Of a stretch of DNA of 5,268 nt, positions 1 to 4,789 are shown piece by piece; the first letter of the stretch is position 1, and each line of letters begins with the position of its first letter. The notes beneath the pieces are model-generated. The model saw only the letters and a program-made list of their open reading frames with translations, ran no database searches and was not told the origin of the DNA. Source of the DNA: Acidobacteriaceae bacterium (GTDB lineage: Bacteria; Acidobacteriota; Terriglobia; Terriglobales; Acidobacteriaceae); NCBI GenBank assembly GCA_003156235.1, contig PMGP01000240.1, forward strand, positions 4,008-9,275, given 5' to 3'. The translations under genes and the position numbers were made by a program.

Positions 1-354
1 GGAAACGGCGGCGACCAGTACAACGAAGGCACGGTGGGCCGCGAGTACCTGATGGGCATGGGCGTTCCCGAGAGCGCCATCATCGCCGAAACCGAGAGCC
101 GTAGCACCGAGGAGTCGGCCCTTCGCGTCAGCGTGATCGCCCGCGCCAACGGATTGCACAGGCTGGTCATCGTCAGCGACGGAACGCATATGTTCCGCAT
201 CCATGAAATTTGCGCCGCCGAGGGCCTCGACGTGCTCACCTCGCCAAGGCCTTACGTGGCTGTCGCGGGAGAAACAGGAATCACTTGGATGAAGTTCCAG
301 CGCATTGCCCACGAGATTCTCAGCTACACCGCATGGCGGATGCATCTGCATTGA
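1..354 (+). CDS. YdcF/DUF218-family protein, C-terminal part (5' end outside window)
   Basis: The reading frame is open from the first base and stops with TGA at 352-354, so about 117 C-terminal residues are present and the start is missing. The fragment opens with a glycine pair (GNGG), matching the conserved 'SGG' loop of DUF218 proteins. It continues with a GVPESAII segment, then STEESA (family pattern 'S.NT.ENA'), and then LVIVSDGTHMFR (family pattern 'LVTS..HM.R'), whose histidine is the usual conserved one. These three motifs in this order are typical of the YdcF/SanA/ElyC fold. Family members are mostly envelope-associated; ElyC and SanA are linked to cell-wall precursor metabolism or envelope barrier function in E. 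coli, but the biochemical activity of most members is unknown. Any N-terminal membrane anchor would lie outside the window. Family assignment is firm; a specific function cannot be given. Confidence 0.85.
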   Translation, partial: GNGGDQYNEGTVGREYLMGMGVPESAIIAETESRSTEESALRVSVIARANGLHRLVIVSDGTHMFRIHEICAAEGLDVLTSPRPYVAVAGETGITWMKFQRIAHEILSYTAWRMHLH

Positions 355-357
355 TTT

Positions 358-412
358 GTAGCCCAGATTGAGGCGATAGAATCGGATGTAATCTCTATCG
401 AATGTGGGCAAC
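358..412 (+). repeat. Imperfect inverted repeat between the DUF218 gene and the exported-protein gene
   Basis: Three nested pairings are visible. The outer arm 358-365 (GTAGCCCA) pairs with 405-412 (TGGGCAAC) except for one A/A mismatch. The middle arm 374-380 (CGATAGA) pairs perfectly with 394-400 (TCTATCG). A small inner GAT/ATC (385-387 with 391-393) closes a GTA loop. The structure begins 3 bases after the upstream stop codon and ends 3 bases before the Shine-Dalgarno sequence of the next gene. No T-run follows, so it is not a standard intrinsic terminator. It could be an mRNA 3'-end stabiliser, a leader structure, or a protein-binding site; the sequence does not decide. Confidence 0.5.
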
Positions 413-415
413 TCC

Positions 416-423
416 AGGGAGAG
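416..423 (+). promoter_or_regulatory. Ribosome binding site that fixes the start at 426
   Basis: The purine-rich AGGGAGAG lies just upstream of the ATG at 426, with its GGAG core (418-421) 4 bases from the start codon. The alternative in-frame ATG at 402 has no such sequence and lies inside the inverted repeat, so 426 is preferred. Confidence 0.6.
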
Positions 424-425
424 TC

Positions 426-1058
426 ATGATCAAAACGCATCAAATCGCAACCAGTGTTGTTGCCCTGACCTTCCTGTTAGCGCCCTGCAAGGTATTGTCC
501 GCGCAGAAGCCGAACTGCGGCGAGATCAATGCGATTGCCAAGATGGCGCGCGCCATCTCGACAGCGGAGTTGGCCGCCCACAAGTTAAACGCGGGAGAGA
601 GCTACCGCGCGCAGCTTGTCTACGCCGCAAAGCTGTTAGAACTGGCTCCCCAGCGGCAGGATGCGGCCGTACTGCTGTTGAATCTCATCCCCATAGACGA
701 GCAACAGCAACATGTATTGATGACCCTTGGCGAACATCATTGCGAGACGGAACCTTATCACGACATGAAATTGCTGGAGCAATTAGAAGAACGCCTGCCG
801 CGTGATCTGACCAGGGCCGTGATGATGGTGCCCGCCAATATTCCGGAATACGTTTCCTATTCCGTCACGTCAGTTCAGGACCCGCACAGCGACTATGCGG
901 TGCAGATGCAGAAAGTATGCAAGGCAAAACATGCCGAGTTCTTTGATGCGGTGACCAAGCTGCCCAGAGAAAAAAGAGACAAATTCCTGAAGTATGTCTT
1001 CGATCTTGATGGGTGCAACGCGCTCACACTTCCCGAAGCCGATAACCGGCTATTCTGA
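426..1058 (+). CDS. Exported hypothetical protein (210 aa)
   Basis: I do not recognise a named family. Residues 1-26 form a clear Sec signal peptide: Lys3, a hydrophobic core at about 7-20, and a likely signal peptidase I site after VLSA (Ala26/Gln27). Cys21 sits in the h/c-region without a proper lipobox context, so a lipoprotein is less likely. The mature part is mostly helical in character. Residues about 48-90 (alternating Ala, Leu, Tyr and Pro, ending in LLNLIP) resemble a TPR-like helix pair, but one repeat is too little to call. Four mature cysteines (31, 106, 165, 197) could make two disulfides in the periplasm. The C-terminus (about 172-206) has an amphipathic LPREKRDKFLKYVFDLDGC segment. 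The start at 426 is chosen over 402 for its Shine-Dalgarno and because the signal peptide then starts normally. The gene is followed by a convergent gene only 6 bases away. Coding status is likely; function unknown. Confidence 0.75.
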   Translation: MIKTHQIATSVVALTFLLAPCKVLSAQKPNCGEINAIAKMARAISTAELAAHKLNAGESYRAQLVYAAKLLELAPQRQDAAVLLLNLIPIDEQQQHVLMTLGEHHCETEPYHDMKLLEQLEERLPRDLTRAVMMVPANIPEYVSYSVTSVQDPHSDYAVQMQKVCKAKHAEFFDAVTKLPREKRDKFLKYVFDLDGCNALTLPEADNRLF

Positions 1059-1064
1059 TCCCAT

Positions 1065-1985
1065 TCAGCGATGCGCCAATACCGCCAGCACTCCCAGTGC
1101 GAAGGCTGCCGCGCTGGCCGTCGACAGGAAGTTGACCGCGTCGTTGTTCAGCCATCCACGCCGTTCCAGCGTCGCCCCCAGCAGGCTGTCGAAGAACAGG
1201 CCGAAGACGGCGCCCGCGCAACAGATCCAGAACATCGCCGCACCGCCGCCCAGCGCCCACGTTCCAACTGCCGAGACAATCCCGGCAGAGGCCACTCCGG
1301 CCAGAGTGCCAATCAGGCTGAGGCCGCCATCCGTCCCCGCTTCTACTCTGCGCAGGGTGGTGATCAAGCGCGGCTGCCCGCCCAGCACCTGGCCAATCTC
1401 CGAAGAGACGGTATCTGCGGCGGCTTCAACCAGCGCGGCCAACCCGATGGCTAACAACAGCGCCGGCGCTATATGCGCAAACCATAGGCTGCCTGCCAGC
1501 CACGACTGCGTCACTCCTTCGCAGGCCAGCCCGGCTACGCCCAGGTTGGCCGCCACCTGCGCCGCGGTTCTTCCCTGCCGCCGCTCTGCCGTGCCCAGCC
1601 GCAGTTTTTGCTCCCTGCCCAGCCGCGTGGAGATGTCGGCGAGCACAAAGACCGCCAGCACCGGCATCAGGGCGCTGTGCCATGGGGCGTAAGCAAGCCG
1701 CTCGCCGGGGGTGAATGTGGCTGTGGAAAACATCAGGCTGGCGGTGATCGCCGCTCCGGCAAAGGCCCCTCCCGGCGTAGCCGCGCCGAGTTCCAGGACC
1801 ACCAGCCCCAACAACAGACTCAAACCCAGCGACCAGAGAGCCACCGGCCAGGAGTTCACCGCCCACCAGTGGGCCTGCAACACCACTCCGGCGCCCGCAA
1901 AGGGCAGCACCAAGAGCAGCACCAGCTTCGATTGCCAGATCAGCTTGATTCGCGCCACGCATCTATCGTATCTTGCGGAGGGCAT
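1065..1985 (-). CDS. DUF92 / TIGR00297 family integral membrane protein (VTE6-like)
   Basis: The 306-residue protein has about seven to eight hydrophobic segments (roughly 21-40, 46-65, 72-88, 104-118, 165-185, 226-246, 248-267, 287-303). It carries the family's conserved loop motifs in order: GRTAAQVAAN (138-147), AAADTVSSEIG (188-198), PRLITT...GTDGG (205-221) and DSLLGATLERRGWLNND (266-282). These are hallmarks of DUF92 proteins. In plants and cyanobacteria the relative VTE6 is a phytyl-phosphate kinase acting in tocopherol and phylloquinone recycling; the CTP-dependent polyprenol-kinase-like topology suggests a lipid-alcohol or lipid-phosphate substrate at the inner membrane. The substrate in a non-phototroph is unknown and is not inferable here. 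The ATG at 1985 has only a weak upstream purine stretch; a GTG at codon 10 is an alternative. The long open frames on the opposite strand are GC-driven shadows. Family confident, activity not. Confidence 0.9.
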   Translation of the reverse strand: MPSARYDRCVARIKLIWQSKLVLLLVLPFAGAGVVLQAHWWAVNSWPVALWSLGLSLLLGLVVLELGAATPGGAFAGAAITASLMFSTATFTPGERLAYAPWHSALMPVLAVFVLADISTRLGREQKLRLGTAERRQGRTAAQVAANLGVAGLACEGVTQSWLAGSLWFAHIAPALLLAIGLAALVEAAADTVSSEIGQVLGGQPRLITTLRRVEAGTDGGLSLIGTLAGVASAGIVSAVGTWALGGGAAMFWICCAGAVFGLFFDSLLGATLERRGWLNNDAVNFLSTASAAAFALGVLAVLAHR

Positions 1986-2024
1986 TGCGGTCCGGCGTCC
2001 ATGAAATTGCAGCTCTGGCCAGTT

Positions 2025-2055
2025 TCGATACCCTTTCCGTTCCCTGTCGCGTCAA
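2025..2055 (-). promoter_or_regulatory. Possible promoter for the DUF92 gene
   Basis: On the minus strand, TTGACG (2055-2050, 5/6 to the -35 consensus) is followed after 19 bases by TATCGA (2030-2025, only TAT agreeing with the -10). The start of transcription would give a leader of about 30 bases. The spacer is long and the -10 poor, so this is a weak call. Confidence 0.25.
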
Positions 2056-2079
2056 AACCCCAGTCCCCTGATTTACAAT
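2051..2079 (+). promoter_or_regulatory. Possible promoter for the propeller lipoprotein gene
   Basis: TACAAT (2074-2079) is a good -10 hexamer (5/6). A 17-base spacer puts the -35 at 2051-2056 (GTCAAA, about 3/6). Transcription would start near 2086, leaving a leader of about 34 bases that contains the ribosome binding site. The -35 overlaps the proposed -35 of the divergent DUF92 gene. This rests on pattern only. Confidence 0.35.
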
Positions 2080-2106
2080 CGCAGGGTAAGCAGATAAGAA
2101 CGGAAT

Positions 2107-2110
2107 GAGG
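2107..2110 (+). promoter_or_regulatory. Ribosome binding site deciding the lipoprotein start
   Basis: GAGG lies 9 bases before the ATG at 2120, a workable Shine-Dalgarno distance. The upstream in-frame ATG at 2105 has no properly spaced purine run (AGGG at 2083-2086 is 18 bases away), so 2120 is preferred. Confidence 0.5.
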
Positions 2111-2119
2111 CTTTTTCGC

Positions 2120-3715
2120 ATGAATTTTAGTCAGTCGCGTGTACGGTTGGTTCAGGCGGGCGTGGTCTTTGCGGCTGCTGCCCTGGTTGCCGGTTGCGGC
2201 AACAACTACCGGCCCGTGGTTACGCCCGTCAACCCCAGTGGCCCCCCCGCGCAGCCGCAATCGCTTGCGGTGGTGGTTACAGCCCCTTCGACCAGCAATT
2301 CGTCTTGTCCCAGCCCAAATGCCGGTATCGCCACGGTCATCGACTATGCCGGCGATTCGATTCTGGCCACGGCTTGCACCGGCCCCAGCCCCACGGCCTT
2401 TACCCTGGACGAAACTGGCTACAACGGCTACACCATCAACAGCGACGGCACTATTACTAACATCCCTGTTTCCACTACCATGCAGACCAAAAACGTGACA
2501 ACCACCACGTTGCTCAGCAATGCGCTGCCGTTGAATCTCTTCGCGCCGTCCGCCGGGCTGTGGGCTGCGGACCTGTGCGCTACCTTTCCTGTAAATTCCA
2601 AGTGCATATCAGGCGGTCTGTTGACTCAGGTTCCCGGAGCCGATGTCTTCTTCGGCAACCCCGCATCGCAGTCGATTGCCATTCCCGTGGCGCCCGCGCC
2701 GGTGATGATAGTTGGTCCCGGCCTTAGCGGCAGGCGCTTTTTTGCCTTGAGCCAGAACATTGCCACTCCCACCGGCCTGGAGTGCAATAACTCGCCCACT
2801 ACCCAACCCCTCGGCTCGGCAACCCCAATCGAGGTCTCCAACAATACAACCGATACGCCGATTCCGACGGGCAAATGCCCGGTTTATGCCGTGGAGAGCA
2901 GCGATGGCGCGCGGCTGTTCGTGTTGAACCGGGGCAGCGACACCATCACCGTCATTAACGCACAGTACGGCACGCTGGACTCCTGCACACCGTTTCTCAG
3001 CCAGACAGGTCAGACGGTGACCTGCCATCCCACCCTGCCGCTTTCTACCTCTGCGGGGCTTACCGGAACCAATGTTCCCGCAACCGCCGGCCCGGTCTAT
3101 GCCGAATACAACGCCGCCAAGAACCTGCTGGTCATAGCCGATTATGTTGGCGGAACGATCACCGTGATCGACGTCACTCTGGATGAGTACGGCAACGACT
3201 ACAACACCTACTCAAATCCATCCTGCACGGTAGGCGGTGTTTATTCATACGCCAACTGCGGTACGATCACCGGCGGTTTCGGCACCACCTACACCATTCC
3301 GGTGGGCACTAATCCCGCCAGCGTGACCGTTTTGAACGATGGCAGCCGCGCCTATACCGCCAACCAGGCCGACCAGACGGTGACCATCGCGGATCTGAGC
3401 AGCTACACGGTGGAAAAGACGCTGGCGGTCACTGGCTACCCGCGCACCGTCGTTTCCACCCAGAATTCAACCTACGGCAAGGTCTACGTGGCCTCGCCCA
3501 ACTCCGACTTCCTGACCATCATCAGCACCAATCAGGACATTGTGGACACGACGATACTGTTGGAGGGCGACATCGTGGATGTGCGCGTGGGCACGCAGAA
3601 CGGCAGCAGCGGAAACAGCAACAACTTGAGCCGGATTCCCGGTTACGGCCAGCCCTGCAACCTGCCGGGCACGGTGTCCCTGGCATCGCTTGCCGCCTGC
3701 CAGAAGCAGCCGTAG
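2120..3715 (+). CDS. YVTN-type beta-propeller lipoprotein (531 aa)
   Basis: The N-terminus is a lipoprotein signal: Arg7 and Arg9, a hydrophobic stretch (11-24), and a lipobox LVAGC with the lipid-carrying Cys at 26. A Pro/Asn-rich linker follows (about 27-50). Propeller-like blades with the 'DG..lyV.N...dtvtviD' pattern are visible at 259-280, 329-351, 404-437 and 448-470, and a degenerate one may lie at 70-115. These resemble YVTN/YncE-family surface-layer propeller repeats. Twelve further cysteines (63, 86, 153, 162, 222, 253, 289, 302, 369, 380, 513, 527) fall into six neighbouring pairs, as expected for an oxidised extracytoplasmic protein. The protein is Thr/Ser/Asn-rich, like many secreted acidobacterial proteins. 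It has no catalytic signature; a binding or scaffold role on the cell surface or periplasmic side of a membrane is inferred. An alternative start at 2105 adds five residues. The gene stands alone, divergent from DUF92 and closed by a terminator. Confidence 0.85.
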   Translation: MNFSQSRVRLVQAGVVFAAAALVAGCGNNYRPVVTPVNPSGPPAQPQSLAVVVTAPSTSNSSCPSPNAGIATVIDYAGDSILATACTGPSPTAFTLDETGYNGYTINSDGTITNIPVSTTMQTKNVTTTTLLSNALPLNLFAPSAGLWAADLCATFPVNSKCISGGLLTQVPGADVFFGNPASQSIAIPVAPAPVMIVGPGLSGRRFFALSQNIATPTGLECNNSPTTQPLGSATPIEVSNNTTDTPIPTGKCPVYAVESSDGARLFVLNRGSDTITVINAQYGTLDSCTPFLSQTGQTVTCHPTLPLSTSAGLTGTNVPATAGPVYAEYNAAKNLLVIADYVGGTITVIDVTLDEYGNDYNTYSNPSCTVGGVYSYANCGTITGGFGTTYTIPVGTNPASVTVLNDGSRAYTANQADQTVTIADLSSYTVEKTLAVTGYPRTVVSTQNSTYGKVYVASPNSDFLTIISTNQDIVDTTILLEGDIVDVRVGTQNGSSGNSNNLSRIPGYGQPCNLPGTVSLASLAACQKQP

Positions 3716-3742
3716 CGCGATTTGTTTGTACTGATTGGTATC

Positions 3743-3793
3743 AAACAGCCAAAGTGAGTTTTCCCGCACAGGGAAGCTACTTTGGCTGTTTTT
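3743..3793 (+). terminator. Rho-independent terminator after the lipoprotein gene
   Basis: Arms 3743-3755 (AAACAGCCAAAGT) and 3779-3791 (ACTTTGGCTGTTT) are a perfect 13-base inverted repeat. The loop holds a second perfect stem, TTCCC (3761-3765) with GGGAA (3771-3775) around GCACA. The right arm runs into five T (3789-3793), giving a plus-strand terminator 27 bases after the stop codon at 3713-3715. The opposite strand has only a three-T tail, so its main direction is plus. It isolates tlyA from the lipoprotein gene. Confidence 0.85.
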
Positions 3794-3849
3794 GCATCTG
3801 AAGTGGAGTTTGTAGGCCGCATCGGTTGCCGTGTGAAACGATAAAGAAA

Positions 3850-4704
3850 ATGTCTGGTACGGCAAAAATGCGCGTGGACCTGCTGCTGGTCGAGCGAGGA
3901 CTGGTTCCCAGCCGCGAGCGGGCGCGCGCGCTCATTCTGGCCGGCCGCGTTCTGGTCGCCGAGCAGAAGGTGGAGAAAGCCGGTGCCGCTGTCCCCGCCG
4001 ACGCTCCCATCCGGCTGCTTGGCGAGGAACAGCCTTACGTGAGCCGCGGAGGCTTCAAGCTGGCTGCTGCGCTCGCTCACTGGCAGATCAACGTCCAGGG
4101 CCGAGCCTGCCTCGACGTGGGCGCCTCCACAGGCGGATTTACCGATTGCCTCCTGCAAGCAGGCGCGGCGCACGTCACCGCCGTCGATACCGGCTTCGGC
4201 CAGATCGCCATGAAGCTGCGCAACGACCCGCGTGTCCGCCTACTGGAGCGTACCAATGCCCGTTTGCTCAAGCCGGGTTCACTGACCATCCCGGCTGCGG
4301 AAAGATACGGTTCAGGAAAAGTTTTGTATCAGGGCACGACTTCAGTCGTGCCGCAAATGCCGCAAAAGGAATGCGGGGCTTTAGCCCCTGAGGGAACTCC
4401 CGATCTCACCCTGCTGGTAATGGATGTATCGTTTATCTCCGCCACGCTGCTTTTGCAGCCGGTCTTCGCCGCCGCGTCGTCGCTCACCGAAGCCGTCATT
4501 CTGGTCAAGCCGCAATTTGAAGCAGGGCGCGGCCACGTCGGCAAGGGTGGCATCGTCCGCGACCCCAAGGCGCATCAATTGGCCATCAACAGGGTGGCCG
4601 ATTGCGTCAGCTCGCTGGGCTGGCAGGTCGTCGAAACCATTCCCTCGCCCATCACCGGCGCCGAGGGCAACCACGAGTTTCTGCTGTATGCAAAGCGGGG
4701 TTAG
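3850..4704 (+). CDS. tlyA: TlyA-family rRNA (cytidine-2'-O)-methyltransferase with an internal insertion
   Basis: The 284-residue protein has an N-terminal S4 RNA-binding domain (about 7-60; VDLLLVERGLVPSRERARALI) followed by an FtsJ/RrmJ-like SAM methyltransferase domain. The SAM loop is DVGASTGGFTD (89-99), preceded by YVSRGGFKL. The four residues expected from the mycobacterial TlyA catalytic tetrad are present: Lys70, Asp192 (MDVSFIS), Lys220 (LVKPQFEAG) and Glu276 (GNHEFLLY). Characterised relatives 2'-O-methylate cytidines in 16S and 23S rRNA and influence capreomycin susceptibility; some are also reported as haemolysins. Between ERTNAR (133-138) and the Asp192 strand there are about 36 more residues than I recall in Bacillus YqxC or mycobacterial TlyA; this is the repeat described separately. 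The start at 3850 is preferred over TTG 3826; ATG 3868 is also possible. No strong Shine-Dalgarno is seen for any of them. nadK follows 85 bases downstream, a known gene order. Confidence 0.93.
   Translation: MSGTAKMRVDLLLVERGLVPSRERARALILAGRVLVAEQKVEKAGAAVPADAPIRLLGEEQPYVSRGGFKLAAALAHWQINVQGRACLDVGASTGGFTDCLLQAGAAHVTAVDTGFGQIAMKLRNDPRVRLLERTNARLLKPGSLTIPAAERYGSGKVLYQGTTSVVPQMPQKECGALAPEGTPDLTLLVMDVSFISATLLLQPVFAAASSLTEAVILVKPQFEAGRGHVGKGGIVRDPKAHQLAINRVADCVSSLGWQVVETIPSPITGAEGNHEFLLYAKRG
4294..4398 (+). repeat. Palindromic repeat element inserted in frame within tlyA
   Basis: The segment matches the residues (about 149-183) that have no counterpart in typical TlyA proteins. It holds two perfect hairpins: GGCACGACT (4333-4341) with AGTCGTGCC (4344-4352), and GGGGCT (4375-4380) with AGCCCC (4383-4388), each with a 2-base centre. 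Between them TGCCGCAAA is duplicated exactly in tandem (4349-4357, 4358-4366). CAGGG (4330-4334) can also pair with CCCTG (4386-4390), closing the whole unit. It is 105 bases, a multiple of three, with no stop in the tlyA frame. The peptides encoded in two frames (YQGTTSVVPQ...GALAPEG, and GHDFSRA...GFSP ending in TGA) resemble ones I remember recurring in acidobacterial hypothetical proteins. That it is a dispersed family is therefore recollection; edges are approximate. Confidence 0.75.
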
Positions 4705-4733
4705 AATCGTTCGCGTTGTTTGCGGAGCAAGTT

Positions 4734-4758
4734 TGGCCCCACCGCAAGTGGTTGGCCA
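4734..4758 (+). repeat. Small hairpin in the tlyA-nadK gap
   Basis: TGGCC (4734-4738) and CCAC (4739-4742) pair with GTGG (4748-4751) and GGCCA (4754-4758) around a CGCAA loop, with a two-T bulge at 4752-4753. No T-run follows, so it is not a classical terminator. The right arm overlaps the proposed nadK -35 box. It may be a pause or attenuation structure, or chance in GC-rich sequence. Confidence 0.35.
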
Positions 4759-4781
4759 CACCGCATGGGTTCCGTTACACT
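4752..4781 (+). promoter_or_regulatory. Possible promoter directly in front of nadK
   Basis: TTGGCC (4752-4757, 4/6 to the -35) is separated by 18 bases from TACACT (4776-4781, a 4/6 -10). The predicted transcription start falls near 4788, about two bases before the nadK ATG. No Shine-Dalgarno sequence is present in front of that ATG. Together this would fit a leaderless or nearly leaderless mRNA. Confidence 0.4.
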
Positions 4782-4789
4782 AAAGCCGC

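Noticed and set aside
377..382. TAGAAT as a -10 box for the exported-protein gene
   Set aside because: No -35-like hexamer at acceptable spacing; the bases are also part of the inverted repeat, so the match is not independent.
402..425. Upstream ATG for the exported protein
   Set aside because: It has no Shine-Dalgarno, lies inside an inverted repeat, and would add eight residues in front of a normal signal peptide.
994..1692. Long plus-strand open frame opposite the DUF92 gene
   Set aside because: Its translation is Ala/Pro/Ser/Arg-rich with no motif, and it lies antisense to a gene with complete family motifs; this is the usual GC-rich shadow.
1608..2108. Plus-strand open frame overlapping the DUF92 start and the divergent intergenic region
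   Set aside because: Gln/Arg/His-rich low-complexity translation, no family resemblance, and antisense to DUF92.
3826..3849. TTG start for TlyA
   Set aside because: There is no ribosome binding site before it and the extra residues do not match the short N-terminus of the family; ATG 3850 is more plausible.
3643..4173. Minus-strand open frame spanning the terminator and the tlyA 5' end
   Set aside because: It runs through a strong terminator structure and is antisense to two well-supported genes.
4294..4398. Insertion sequence or intein inside tlyA
   Set aside because: Far too short, with no transposase, splicing motifs or target-site duplication that I could see; a palindromic repeat explains it better.
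4734..4758. Hairpin read as a tlyA terminator
   Set aside because: No T-run follows either side; kept only as a low-confidence structure.
4381..4783. Open frames on both strands over the tlyA 3' end and the tlyA-nadK gap
   Set aside because: They overlap tlyA, whose own frame carries the catalytic motifs, and they show no recognisable sequence.
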